This document shows, in pieces, positions 39,488 through 48,172 of a stretch of DNA of 64,000 bases (its first letter is position 1; the number at the start of each line of letters is the position of its first letter). A program made the position numbers and the translations under genes. This stretch comes from Georgenia wutianyii. GTDB lineage: Bacteria > Actinomycetota > Actinomycetes > Actinomycetales > Actinomycetaceae. The notes below the pieces were generated by a model, which was given only the letters and a program-made list of their open reading frames with translations, was not told the origin of the DNA and searched no databases. The stretch is taken from the NCBI RefSeq assembly GCF_006349365.1, contig NZ_CP040899.1:3162001-3226000 (forward strand). The letters run 5' to 3'.

Positions 39488-40165
39488 CTATGAGGTGACC
39501 AATGTAGCGGTGACCACGGTGTTGTCGGTGTAGCTCTGCACGTCGTCCTGCCAGACGCCGTCGCAGGTGATGAGGACGAGCCGGTGCTCCCCGTCCCGCC
39601 GGAAGTAGTCGGACAGGTCGATGGTCGACTTGGGGATGAGCCGGGCGGACTCGACGACGTACCGCAGCACCTGTCCGTCCTCCCGGGTGACCTCGATGGC
39701 GTCGCCCGGCTCGAGCTCGACGAGGTCGCGCAGCGGGCCGTAGGGGGTGATGAAGGAGCCGGAGTGGGCCGCGAGCACCGCCGCGCCCTCGTCGGCGCCC
39801 ACCGAGGGACCGAAGCGGTACCAGCCGGCGCGGGCCGCGTCCTCGGGGATCTCCATCTGCCCGTCGGGGGCGACCGCGACCGGGTCGACGGGAAGGTCGG
39901 CGTCGAGGGCCGGCACGGTCACCCGGACCGGTGGGCTCTGCGTCTCGACCTCGGGGAGCCCCGCCGCCGACCGGAGGGGCACGTCCGGGGCGGCGGGGCT
40001 CGGCGGGGCGCCCGAGGAGGTGGGTGGCTCGGCGGGCGCCCCGGTGCCCGGGCCGGCGGGGGCTCCCACCGCCGGTCCGGGCTGCTCGGGCTCCCCGCCG
40101 TCCACGCCGCACCCGGCGAGGACGAGCAGCGCGGTAGCCGCTGCGGCTGCGAGGAGGCGGTTCAT
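39488..40165 (-). CDS. class F sortase-like transpeptidase
   Basis: A 225-residue exported protein, with a lipobox-like VLAGCG at residues 15-20, a Pro/Ala-rich stalk, and a sortase domain from about residue 78. His134 (LAAHSG) and Cys201 (LITCDG) are in place. The usual arginine in the family's Y-R-D-N-x-V strand is replaced by Thr213 (SYTDNTVV), so activity may be altered. The ATG follows the DUF4397 stop after one base. Confidence 0.8.
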   Translation of the reverse strand: MNRLLAAAAATALLVLAGCGVDGGEPEQPGPAVGAPAGPGTGAPAEPPTSSGAPPSPAAPDVPLRSAAGLPEVETQSPPVRVTVPALDADLPVDPVAVAPDGQMEIPEDAARAGWYRFGPSVGADEGAAVLAAHSGSFITPYGPLRDLVELEPGDAIEVTREDGQVLRYVVESARLIPKSTIDLSDYFRRDGEHRLVLITCDGVWQDDVQSYTDNTVVTATLVTS

Positions 40166-40166
40166 G

Positions 40167-40988
40167 TCAGGCCCGGTTACGGACGAGACGACGGGTACCG
40201 AGGGCGGCGACGAGGAGCAGCGCCGCACTGCCGGCGACGATCGCACCGGCGGGGACGCCGGGCTCGTCCACCGGGACCAGACCCGTCGGGACGCCGGCGG
40301 GCGCGGAGTGCAGGCCGCTGATGGTCTGGGTGGCGACGTCGAGGGTGCCGTCCTCCAGGCTGCCCCATGCGTAGACGATGGTCTTGGAGCCTTCCTCGAC
40401 CGGGACGTCCACCGGGCCGAGGACGGCCTCCGTGGTGCCGGTCGCGGCGATGGAGGCGGGCACGGTGGCGGCGGCCAGGTCGAGGACCTGCTCCGAGCCG
40501 TTGGCGAGGTTGCTGATGACGGCCTGGTCACCCGCGAGGATGTCGACCTCGGGGGCGGCCGCCGTGTGCCGGACGGCGAGCCGGCCCTCACCGGCGGCCG
40601 TCGTGGACGTGTCGTTGGTGAAGAAGGAGACGGTGGGCGCCCCGTCGGCGTCGAGGTGGGCGACGGCGGTGTAGTTGCCGCCGGACTCGAGGTCGAGGTC
40701 GATCGGGCCGAGGACGGGTGCACTGTCGTCCGCTGCGTCGGCGGCGGTGATCGCCACGGTGTAGGTGCCGGCGGGCAGCTCGAGCGGGCCGGCGAGGGTG
40801 GCGGGCTCGAAGTCGTCGAGCGTGTTCTCCCCGTTGACGTACACGTCGACGGTGAGGTCCGGGACCCCGTGCAGCACGGACAGCTGCGCGACGTCGCTGG
40901 TGGTGGCGGTGGCCGGGACGGCGAGCGCGAGGAGCGCGAGGCCGGCTGCGGAGCCGATCGCTGCGCGTCGGACGGCGGTGGTTCCCAT
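40167..40988 (-). CDS. DUF4397 domain surface protein
   Basis: A 273-residue secreted protein. Signal peptide residues 1-28 (ends PATAT), then a DUF4397 repeat domain (VLHGVPDLTVDVYVNGENTL; VRHTAAAPEVDIL), and a C-terminal hydrophobic helix with RRLVRNRA tail. No LPxTG-like sorting motif is visible before the helix. It heads the operon with a sortase and a sigma/anti-sigma pair, a combination common in actinobacteria. Confidence 0.85.
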   Translation of the reverse strand: MGTTAVRRAAIGSAAGLALLALAVPATATTSDVAQLSVLHGVPDLTVDVYVNGENTLDDFEPATLAGPLELPAGTYTVAITAADAADDSAPVLGPIDLDLESGGNYTAVAHLDADGAPTVSFFTNDTSTTAAGEGRLAVRHTAAAPEVDILAGDQAVISNLANGSEQVLDLAAATVPASIAATGTTEAVLGPVDVPVEEGSKTIVYAWGSLEDGTLDVATQTISGLHSAPAGVPTGLVPVDEPGVPAGAIVAGSAALLLVAALGTRRLVRNRA

Positions 40989-41023
40989 GGTGGTCCTCCT
41001 GGTGTGGTTGGTCTGACACCAGG

Positions 41024-41052
41024 TATTCGTCGGCCCACCCCTCCGCGGATGC
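41024..41052 (-). promoter_or_regulatory. SigK-like ECF promoter upstream of the DUF4397 operon
   Basis: On the minus strand GCATCC, a 17-base spacer and CGAATA. Mycobacterial SigK recognises CCATCC and CCGAAT with similar spacing. The operon encodes its own SigK-like factor, so autoregulation is likely. Confidence 0.55.
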
Positions 41053-41105
41053 ACCTGACCGGAGATTTCTTCTTTTCCGGTCTCGGCGCGGTCCCCGCCC
41101 GGGGG

Positions 41106-42095
41106 TCAGGTGGCGGCCAGGGCCTCCGTGTGGGACGGCGCGCGGTGCTTCTCGAGGGCGACGACGACGGCCGCCCGGCCAGGACGCCGTCCGACGTGGA
41201 CGACGAGCATCTCCGAGGTCTTGAGCCACGGGTCGGCCTCGGGCACCTGCTTCATGATCCGGTAGGGCGTGTTGACCGCGACCTCGTCCATCATCGTCGG
41301 CAGCACCGGCCGGTGGGTGCAGATGGCGACGCCGGGGGCGCGCTGGCGGGACTCCTCGCGGATGAGCTGGCGTGCCTTCTTCGGCTTGGCCTTGTGGGCG
41401 TCCTCGGTGATCTCCGGGTGCATCTCGATCTCCACCCCGATGGCCGCCGCGTAGGGGGCCACGGTGTCGACGCAACGCCGCCACGGGCTGGAGAGCACCC
41501 GGTCCACCCCGTAGGCGGAGAAGAGCGGGACGAGCCCGCGGGCCTGGGCCTCCCCGACGCTGGTGAGCGGGCGGGTGGACTCCCCGCCCTTCCACGCCGT
41601 GCGCTTGCGGGCCCGCGCGTGGCGGGTGATGAGCAGGGCGTAGGTGTCGAGCCGCTCGTCCTTCCACTGGTCGATGAGCGCGCCGAGCGGCTCATGGTCC
41701 CGGGCGTGGGTGAGGAGCTTGGCGGCGTCCTTGACCCCGACCCATCGCGACTCGTCGATCTCCTCGGTGCTCGCGGGCGGGACGTGCGGGCGGGCGCGCA
41801 CCGACAGGTCGCCCTCCGGGGCGGGGCGCGCGGCCCAGAAGTGGACCTCCTTGCGCGCGTCCCCGGCCAGCTTGTAGGAGATCTTCGGCAACGGCTGGCC
41901 GAGGACGACGGCCACGCCCGTCTCCTCCGCGGTCTCCCGGACGGCGCACGCGGCGAGGCTCTCCCCCTCCTCGAGCTTGCCCTTGGGCCAGGACCAGTCG
42001 TCGTACCGCGGACGGTGGACGAGGAGGACCTCGAGCCTGTTGCGCTCGTCCAGCCGCCAGACGATCGTGCCGGCCGCCAGGACCGTGCGGGTCAT
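41106..42095 (-). CDS. mutT1: MutT1-like NUDIX/histidine-phosphatase fusion
   Basis: A 329-residue protein with an N-terminal NUDIX domain ([23 protein letters not shown]) and a C-terminal histidine phosphatase domain ([22 protein letters not shown]). This is the architecture of mycobacterial MutT1, which converts 8-oxo-dGTP and diadenosine polyphosphates. Its ATG overlaps the ppk1 stop by four bases, linking nucleotide sanitation with polyphosphate synthesis, a conserved pairing. Confidence 0.9.
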   Translation of the reverse strand: MTRTVLAAGTIVWRLDERNRLEVLLVHRPRYDDWSWPKGKLEEGESLAACAVRETAEETGVAVVLGQPLPKISYKLAGDARKEVHFWAARPAPEGDLSVRARPHVPPASTEEIDESRWVGVKDAAKLLTHARDHEPLGALIDQWKDERLDTYALLITRHARARKRTAWKGGESTRPLTSVGEAQARGLVPLFSAYGVDRVLSSPWRRCVDTVAPYAAAIGVEIEMHPEITEDAHKAKPKKARQLIREESRQRAPGVAICTHRPVLPTMMDEVAVNTPYRIMKQVPEADPWLKTSEMLVVHVGRRPGRAAVVVALEKHRAPSHTEALAAT

Positions 42096-44413
42096 CGCGT
42101 CGCCGCCACGCGCCGGCGGGCGCGGGAGATGAGCAGCTGCTGGATGTCCTCCAGCGGCCGCCCGTCCTGCCCGAACTGGTGTCGCTCCCACGTGCCGTCG
42201 GGCAGCAGGTGCCAGGTCGACGTCGTCGGGGCGACGGCGCGGGCGAGGAGGTCGACGAGGAAGGAGATCTGGGTCGGCTCGACGATCTTCACCAGCACCT
42301 CGACCCGGCGGTCGAGGTTGCGGTGCATGAGGTCGGCGCTGCCGATCCACACGTCCGGCTGCTCCTCGTCCCCCGCGAACGCGTAGATGCGCGAGTGCTC
42401 GAGGAAGCGCCCGAGGATCGAGCGGACCCGGATGTTCTCGCTCAGGCCAGGGATCCCGGCGCGGATCGCGCAGATGCCGCGGACGACGACGTCGACCGGC
42501 ACCCCGGCCTGGCTCGCCCGGTACAGCGCGTCGATCGTCGCCTCGTCGACGAGGGCGTTGGTCTTGATCCGGATCCACGCCTCGCGCCCCGCACGGTGCC
42601 CCGCGATCTCGCGCTCGATCCGCTCGACGAGGCCGGTGCGGATCGAGCGGGGCGCGACGAGCAGGCGGCGGAAGCGGGAGCGCGGCGCGTAGCCGGAGAG
42701 CTGGTTGAACAGGCGGGTGAGGTCCTGGCCGACGTCGGGGTCGCACGTCATGAGGCCGAAGTCCTCGTACCCGCGTGCCGTCTTCGGGTGGTAGTTGCCG
42801 GTGCCGACGTGGCAGTAGCGGCGCAGCCCGTCCTTCTCGTTGCGCACGACGAGGGAGAGCTTGCAGTGTGTCTTGAGCCCGACGATCCCGTAGACGACGT
42901 GGACGCCGGCCTGCTCGAGCTTGCGCGCCCAGGAGATGTTCGCCTGCTCGTCGAACCGGGCCTTGATCTCGACGATGGCGAGCACCTGCTTGCCCGCCTC
43001 CGCGGCGTCGATGAGGGAGTCGACGATCGGGGAGTCCCCGGAGGTGCGGTAGAGGGTCTGCTTGATCGCGAGGACCTGCGGGTCGGCGGCCGCCTGGGCG
43101 AGGAACTGCTGCACCGAGGTGGAGAACGAGTCGTAGGGGTGGTGCAGGAGGACGTCCTGGCGGCGGATCGAGGCGAAGATGTCGGAAGGCTGGGCGCTCT
43201 CCACCTCGGCCAGGCCCTGCGCCGTCACCGGGACGAACTTCGGGTACTTGAGGTCGGGGCGGTCCAGGCCGTGGATGACCTCGAGACCGGTGAGGTCGAG
43301 CGGCGAGGGCAGCTCGTAGACCTCGTGGTCGGCGACGCCGAGCTCGCGCACGAGCAGGTCGCGCACGTGCGGGCTGATCCCCTGGGCGAGCTCCAGGCGC
43401 ACCGCGGGGCCGAAGCGCCGCCGCATGAGCTCCTTCTCCAGCGCCTTGAGGAGGTTCTCGGCGTCGTCCTCCTCGACCTCGAGGTCCTCGTTGCGGGTGA
43501 CCCGGAAGGTGTGGTGCTCGACGACGTCCATCCCGGGGAAGAGGTAGTCCAGGTGGGCGCCGATGATCTCCTCGAGGGGGACGAAGGCGGTGCGCCCGGA
43601 GTCGCGGGTGGAGGTGTCCTCCGGCCTGCGCGGCGTGCCGGAGGCGTCCACCGCCATGAACCGCGGCAGCAGCGGCGGCACCTTGACCCGGGCGAAGTGC
43701 TCGTTGCCGGAGACCGTGTTGCGCACGACGACGGCGAGGTTGAGCGAGAGCCCGGAGATGTAGGGGAAGGGGTGGGCGGGGTCGACCGCGAGCGGGGTGA
43801 GGACCGGGAAGATCTGCTTGCGGAAGTAGCGGCGCAGCCGCTGCTGCTCGCTCTCCGACAGCTCGTCCCAGTGGAGGATGTCGATGCCCTCGGCGGCGAG
43901 CGCCGGCTGGATGTCCTCCGCGAACGTGCGGGCCTGCTCCTCCATGAGCTCGTGGGCGCGCACGCTGATGCCCTCGAGCACCTGGCGGGGGGTGAGGCCG
44001 GAGGCCGCCGGGACGGCGAGGCCGGTGGCGATGCGGCGCTTGAGACCGGCGACGCGGACCATGAAGAACTCGTCGAGGTTCGAGGCGAAGATCGACAGGA
44101 ACCAGGCGCGCTCGAGCAGCGGCTGGGTGGTGTCCTGCGCCTGCTCGAGGACCCGCTGGTTGAAGGCCAGCCAGCTGAGCTCGCGGTCGGCGAAGCGGCC
44201 GTCGGGCAGCGGGACGTCGAGCGGGTCGAGGTTCCCGTCGACGCGGGCCCCGTCGGCGAGCTCCGCGGCGTCCTCGGCGACCTCCTCCGCCGGGGTCGCG
44301 GTCCCGGTCAGGGCGACGGCATCGGCGCCGTTGCGCTCGTCGTGGCGCACCTCCCCCTCGGTGGCCTCGGTGGCCTCCGCGGCGGACGTGGTGGAGACGT
44401 CGGAGTCAGGCAT
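42092..44413 (-). CDS. ppk1: RNA-degradosome-type polyphosphate kinase
   Basis: A 773-residue PPK1 making polyphosphate from ATP. After a 70-residue acidic extension come [16 protein letters not shown], the N-domain, and the catalytic domains with the phosphohistidine motif [15 protein letters not shown] and [21 protein letters not shown]. The acidic extension is an addition compared with the shortest homologues. Together with pst and ppa it indicates active phosphate storage. Confidence 0.96.
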   Translation of the reverse strand: MPDSDVSTTSAAEATEATEGEVRHDERNGADAVALTGTATPAEEVAEDAAELADGARVDGNLDPLDVPLPDGRFADRELSWLAFNQRVLEQAQDTTQPLLERAWFLSIFASNLDEFFMVRVAGLKRRIATGLAVPAASGLTPRQVLEGISVRAHELMEEQARTFAEDIQPALAAEGIDILHWDELSESEQQRLRRYFRKQIFPVLTPLAVDPAHPFPYISGLSLNLAVVVRNTVSGNEHFARVKVPPLLPRFMAVDASGTPRRPEDTSTRDSGRTAFVPLEEIIGAHLDYLFPGMDVVEHHTFRVTRNEDLEVEEDDAENLLKALEKELMRRRFGPAVRLELAQGISPHVRDLLVRELGVADHEVYELPSPLDLTGLEVIHGLDRPDLKYPKFVPVTAQGLAEVESAQPSDIFASIRRQDVLLHHPYDSFSTSVQQFLAQAAADPQVLAIKQTLYRTSGDSPIVDSLIDAAEAGKQVLAIVEIKARFDEQANISWARKLEQAGVHVVYGIVGLKTHCKLSLVVRNEKDGLRRYCHVGTGNYHPKTARGYEDFGLMTCDPDVGQDLTRLFNQLSGYAPRSRFRRLLVAPRSIRTGLVERIEREIAGHRAGREAWIRIKTNALVDEATIDALYRASQAGVPVDVVVRGICAIRAGIPGLSENIRVRSILGRFLEHSRIYAFAGDEEQPDVWIGSADLMHRNLDRRVEVLVKIVEPTQISFLVDLLARAVAPTTSTWHLLPDGTWERHQFGQDGRPLEDIQQLLISRARRRVAATR

Positions 44414-44431
44414 GGGGCATATGCTCCCACC

Positions 44432-45298
44432 TCATCGGGCGTACTGGACGTCGAGCGCGGAACGGTCGAACCCGGCCCGCCGGTACGTGCGGATCGCCGG
44501 GGTGTTGTCGCCCTCGACGTAGAGGGTCGCGCGGCGCAGGCCGCGCCGCCGCATCTCCCCCAGCGCGACGGCGGTGAGCCGCCCGCCGAGTCCGCGCCCC
44601 TGGGCGTGGGGGGCGACGCCGAGCGCGTAGATCTCCGCGTCCGGCCCCTCGGGCTTGACCCACATGGAGGCGAGCAGTGCCTGCGGCCGGCCCGGCTCGT
44701 GGGCGAGCCACAGGAGGGTCGGGTCGAACCAGTCCTCCTGCTCGCGCAGGCGCAGGTCCTCGGCCGTCATCCGGCCCTGCTCCGGGTGGGAGGCGAACGC
44801 GGCGGCGTTGAGGGCGACCCAGGCGTCCTCGTCCTGCCCGACGACGAAGGTCCGGACCTCCGCGTCGTCGCCCGTGGCGGGCGGCTCGGCGTCGCCGGGG
44901 CCGAGGTCGCGGACCATCTGCCACAGCTCCCGGGTGACGCGCAGCCGGGCGGAACGGGCGAGCGCCTGCGCGCCCGGGAGGTCGCCGTGGGCCCACAGCG
45001 CGACGTCGGGGGCCGCGGCGAGCACGGTGTCGAGCAGCCGGCGGCCCAGGCCCCGGCGCCGGTGGTCGGGGTGGACGCACAGCTCGCCGCTCACGCCGTC
45101 CTCGACGGCGTAGCCGAGGAGGGTGTCCCCCTCGGCGAGCCAGTGGTGGCGGTGGCCGGCGGAGCCGTGGCGCACGGCGAGGGTGCTCTCCTCGTTGAGG
45201 GGGGCGACGCCGTCGGCGGCGGTGACCTCCGCGGCGAGGCGGAGGACGGCGTCGGGGGTGGCGGGGCCGGTGAGGCCCGTCCCGTGGACGGGCGCCAC
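44432..45298 (-). CDS. mshD: mycothiol synthase
   Basis: A 288-residue protein with two GNAT domains; it acetylates Cys-GlcN-Ins with acetyl-CoA in the last step of mycothiol synthesis. The N-terminal domain has VHPDHRRRGLGRRLLD, the active C-terminal domain VAPHAQGRGLGGRLTAVAL and GDNTPAIRTYRRAGF. The GTG start shares one base with the preceding TAG. Mycothiol confirms an actinobacterial host. In mycobacteria mshD neighbours glnR and pst; here it has moved next to ppk1. Confidence 0.92.
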   Translation of the reverse strand: MAPVHGTGLTGPATPDAVLRLAAEVTAADGVAPLNEESTLAVRHGSAGHRHHWLAEGDTLLGYAVEDGVSGELCVHPDHRRRGLGRRLLDTVLAAAPDVALWAHGDLPGAQALARSARLRVTRELWQMVRDLGPGDAEPPATGDDAEVRTFVVGQDEDAWVALNAAAFASHPEQGRMTAEDLRLREQEDWFDPTLLWLAHEPGRPQALLASMWVKPEGPDAEIYALGVAPHAQGRGLGGRLTAVALGEMRRRGLRRATLYVEGDNTPAIRTYRRAGFDRSALDVQYAR

Positions 45299-45921
45299 TA
45301 GTCGAGCCGTCCCGCGCGCCACAGCTCGGCGGCACCCTCGAGCTCCTCGGCGGTGCGCAGCAGCGCGGAGGCGCGCCGGGTCAGCGCCCCGGCGAGGTCG
45401 TCGTCGCTCACCCAGTCGGCGTCCAGGGCCGAGCCGGTCGCCACGACGCGGAAGAACGCGGCGGCGCGGTCGAGCGCGACGTCGAGGTCCCCCTCGTAGA
45501 TCCCGGCGAGGACGGCGTCGGCCAGGTCGGCGACGTCGGCGGGTCCGGGCGGTTCGACGACGCCGGCGATGACCCCGGCGACCTCGGCCCGGTGGCGGCC
45601 GAGGGTGAAGCGCTCGGCGATCGTGATGGGGTCCGCGCGGACCCACTCGCGCATGAGGTAGAGCCGCCACAGCGCCCCGGGGAGGGTGGTGGGCGGGCTC
45701 TGGGCCCACAGCTCGGCGATGGTGTCGAGGCCCTCGGTGTCGACGAGGGCGACGAGACGGGCGAGGAGGGCCGGGTCCTCGGAGCCCGCGCGGCCGCGCT
45801 GGACGAGGACCGCGGCGGTCGTGTGGGCTGCCTGCGAGCGCAGCGCCGGGTCGACGTCACCGACGATCCGCTCGGCGGTCTGCGCGTCGAGCATGGCGGG
45901 GCGACGGGGCTTGCGGTCCAC
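45298..45921 (-). CDS. conserved actinobacterial protein, paralogue 1 of a tandem pair
   Basis: A 207-residue soluble helical protein of unknown function. It shares a clear pattern with the gene at 46112-46765: RPAMLDAQTAERIVGDVDPAL, the invariant TTLPGALWRLYLMREW, and the ending LWRAGRLD. Members are sometimes annotated 'RNA polymerase subunit beta', which the sequence does not support. It is coupled to mshD by a one-base overlap. Confidence 0.7.
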   Translation of the reverse strand: MDRKPRRPAMLDAQTAERIVGDVDPALRSQAAHTTAAVLVQRGRAGSEDPALLARLVALVDTEGLDTIAELWAQSPPTTLPGALWRLYLMREWVRADPITIAERFTLGRHRAEVAGVIAGVVEPPGPADVADLADAVLAGIYEGDLDVALDRAAAFFRVVATGSALDADWVSDDDLAGALTRRASALLRTAEELEGAAELWRAGRLD

Positions 45922-46111
45922 GGCTCCTCCTCTCCGGCGCTCGCGACGGTCGGTGCACTACCCGCTCGATGCTACGAGATGGCACCCGGCCGTGCTGTGC
46001 CGGGAGGCACGTGCGCGCCCGCCCGCGGCGCGATGGCGTTCTCGTGCTCGTCAGGGCACTGCGGGGCCGCCGACGCCCGCGGTCAGGCGCCGGCTCGGTC
46101 CAGGGGCCGGC

Positions 46112-46765
46112 TCAGTCGAGGCGTCCCGCCCGGGCCCGGGCGGCGGCGTCGTCGAGCTCTGCGGCGGTCGCGGTAAGTGCGCCCGTCCGGCCCGTCACCG
46201 GCGCGGCCGCCTCCTCGTCGTGCGTCCGCCAGCCCGGGTCGCTCCCGGTGCCGGCGGCGAGGACGCGGAGGAAGGCGGCGGCCTCCTCGAGGAGGCCGGC
46301 CAGCTCGGTCTCGTCCGTCCCGGAGAAGAGCTGGGAGAGCCGCTCCCCGAGCACCGTGGGCGCGGGCGCCACGACGGCGTCGCGGGGGTTCTCGACGTCG
46401 TCCTCACGGAGCTCGACGGGCGTGGTGTGCTCGGTGCCGCCGCGAAAGCGCGTCGCGATGGTCTCGGGGTCGCGCTCGAGCCAGGCGCGCAGGAGGTAGA
46501 GGCGCCACAGCGCACCGGGCAGGGTGCTCGCGGGGCTGCGGGACCACAGGCCGGCGATCTCGTCCAGGCCCTCGGCGTCGATGATCCGACCGACGCGCTC
46601 GGCGAGCGGCTCGTCCCCGGCGAGGTGGCTCGGTCCGAAGACCACCGCGTTCGCCGTGGCGTGGGCCGCCTCGGAGGCGAGGGCCGGGTCCGAGTCGCCC
46701 CAGATCAGCTCGGCCTCCGCGGGATCGAGGATGGCGGGCCTGCGTGGCCGATCGCGACCGTCCAT
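46112..46765 (-). CDS. conserved actinobacterial protein, paralogue 2 of a tandem pair
   Basis: A 217-residue soluble protein of unknown function, paralogous to the gene at 45298-45921. Shared blocks: RPAILDPAEAELIWGDSDPAL, STLPGALWRLYLLRAWLERD, and the terminal RARAGRLD. It carries an extra acidic insertion in the middle (EDDVENPRDAVVAPAPT). The 190-base gap between the two holds nothing else I can identify. Confidence 0.7.
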   Translation of the reverse strand: MDGRDRPRRPAILDPAEAELIWGDSDPALASEAAHATANAVVFGPSHLAGDEPLAERVGRIIDAEGLDEIAGLWSRSPASTLPGALWRLYLLRAWLERDPETIATRFRGGTEHTTPVELREDDVENPRDAVVAPAPTVLGERLSQLFSGTDETELAGLLEEAAAFLRVLAAGTGSDPGWRTHDEEAAAPVTGRTGALTATAAELDDAAARARAGRLD

Positions 46766-46874
46766 GTGCTCTTCCCCTCCCCCGGCTCACGCCGGCGTCG
46801 TCGTGTCCTCCGATTCTTGCGCAGGCGGAGGCCAGGCGGTGGGCCCAAAGGCACGCGTCGCGCGGGAGACCGGC

Positions 46875-47153
46875 TCAGCTGGCCTTGCGCAGCGCGAAGC
46901 CGATGCCGTCCGGGCCGGTCGAGGCGTCGAGGGTGTGCGCCTCGAGCAGCGGGGAGGCGGCCTCCTCGACGAAGACGCGAGCGCCGTCCTCCTCGATCAC
47001 CTCGTCGCTGCTCTCCGGCTCCGGGCACAGGCTGAGCTCGACCTGGTCCGCGTCGGGGGTGAGGGTGATTCGCACGCCCCCGGTGTCGGGCAGGCCGGAC
47101 TGGGAGGTGATCCCGGTGATCGCGGCCTTCGCGTTGTCGGTGAGGTGGAGCAT
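46875..47153 (-). CDS. HesB/IscA-fold protein lacking the ligand cysteines
   Basis: A 92-residue protein with the A-type carrier fold (LTDNAKAAITGITSQSG, VRITLTPDADQVELSLCPEPE, ARVFVEEAASPLLEAHTLD). True Fe-S carriers have three conserved cysteines; only one unrelated Cys is present, so it probably does not carry a cluster. A GGGGGAACC site precedes ATG 47153. Confidence 0.7.
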   Translation of the reverse strand: MLHLTDNAKAAITGITSQSGLPDTGGVRITLTPDADQVELSLCPEPESSDEVIEEDGARVFVEEAASPLLEAHTLDASTGPDGIGFALRKAS

Positions 47154-47315
47154 GGCGTGGTTCCCCCGGTCTGGTGGCGGTGCCGCGCGTGGGGATCGGG
47201 CCGCACCTCGTCACTCTCTACGGTGAGCAACGATCGGGGAGTCCGCAACTCGGCAAACCCCGTCCGCGGGCGCGACGCGGCGGGCGCACACCCGGACGCA
47301 GTAGCCTGCAGGTCC

Positions 47316-47388
47316 GGGCCTCTAGCTCAATGGGCAGAGCAGCGGACTTTTAATCCGTAGGTTGTGGGTTCGAGTCCCACGGGGCCCA
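47316..47388 (+). tRNA. tRNA-Lys (anticodon TTT)
   Basis: 73-nt cloverleaf: acceptor GGGCCTC paired with GGGGCCC, D-arm with AGCTCAATGGGCAGAGC, anticodon loop ACTTTTAAT with TTT, T-loop GGTTCGAGTCC, discriminator A. The 3' CCA is not encoded. Confidence 0.96.
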
Positions 47389-47459
47389 CCGCCCACGACG
47401 ACGCCCCGCGGTCACCCCGTCCTCGCGCCCCCGCGTGCGCCGCCCGCGCCCCCGCGCCC

Positions 47460-47527
47460 GAGGTCGCACCTCTCGATCAGCGTCCTGCCGAGATCTCCGC
47501 AGACCGCTGATCGGAAGGTGCGACCTC
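47460..47527. repeat. long interrupted inverted repeat after tRNA-Lys
   Basis: Two paired blocks: GAGGTCGCACCT with AGGTGCGACCTC, and CGATCAGCG with CGCTGATCG, separated by short mismatches around a 22-base loop. It can fold as a 68-nt hairpin. The rest of 47389-47864 has no supported gene; see the findings for a possible remnant at 47529-47763. Confidence 0.75.
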
Positions 47528-47864
47528 GGCGGGGGTGGCGGGGACGGCTGGGGCCCGGCGTGGGCCGACCGGAACACCGGCCAGCCGATCTCGGTGCGCC
47601 AGGCGGCCGGGTCGGGGGTGTCCCGCGGGCCGACGAGGTAGGTCCCGCGCACCGGCCGGCGACGGCCGACGCGTTGGTCACCACCCACGCGCCCGTCGGT
47701 GACGTCGATGCCGTCGTGCGGGCCGGGGTGGTCGGCGACGGCGAGCTCGCCATCACCCCGTGAGCCGCGCCGCGGACCCCCGCCGGGTGGCGAGGGCCCG
47801 CGGGGACTCGTACCGTCGTGCGCCACACCGGCGAGCGCCGTCGGCGTCGACACGAGGAGGCACG

Positions 47865-48017
47865 ATGGGATTCCTGCGCAAGGCAATCCGTGGAGGGATC
47901 GCAGTCAAGGCGGCCCAGGTCATTGCGCGCGAGGCGCAGAAGCCGGAGAACCAGCGCAGGGCCAAGGAGCTGTACACCAAGGTCCGCGACCGCCGGAAGA
48001 GCCCGCCCGCCCGCTGA
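47865..48017 (+). CDS. small conserved basic protein
   Basis: A 50-residue protein, MGFLRKAIRGGIAVKAAQVI then REAQKPENQRRAKELYTKVRDRRKS. It has an amphipathic first half and a strongly basic second half. Short proteins like this are frequent in Micrococcales; function unknown. A GAGGAGG site seven bases before ATG 47865 supports translation. Confidence 0.65.
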   Translation: MGFLRKAIRGGIAVKAAQVIAREAQKPENQRRAKELYTKVRDRRKSPPAR

Positions 48018-48039
48018 CCGGGAGTAGCCGGGCGCCGGT

Positions 48040-48111
48040 AGAAGTCCGCTCTCGCGCGAAAGTCCGCTCTCGCGCGGAAGTCGGCTCTCGCGCGGAAGTC
48101 GGCTCTCGCGC
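48040..48111. repeat. 18-bp tandem repeat, four units (family B, inverted)
   Basis: Four units of about GGAAGTCGGCTCTCGCGC, the first two with AGTCCGC. It lies between the convergent small-protein and helicase genes. The unit matches the reverse complement of the 23441-23548 repeat in 16 of 18 positions. Confidence 0.9.
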
Positions 48112-48120
48112 AGATACAGT

Positions 48121-48152
48121 TCCGCCCCCGCGAGGAGACTCGCGGGGGCGGA
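48121..48152. terminator. terminator between the small-protein and helicase genes
   Basis: Perfect 14-bp stem TCCGCCCCCGCGAG/CTCGCGGGGGCGGA with loop GAGA, 20 bases after the helicase stop. Confidence 0.75.
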
Positions 48153-48172
48153 GCTGTCTGTGCGAGGTGGGG

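Noticed and set aside
45298..46765. RNA polymerase beta subunit fragments, as such proteins are sometimes named
   Set aside because: They are about 210 residues, contain no RpoB/RpoC motif and are clear paralogues of each other.
47316..47763. tRNA-associated integration site with integrated element
   Set aside because: No integrase, no repeated tRNA 3' end and no phage or plasmid gene follows; only a hairpin repeat and a doubtful remnant.
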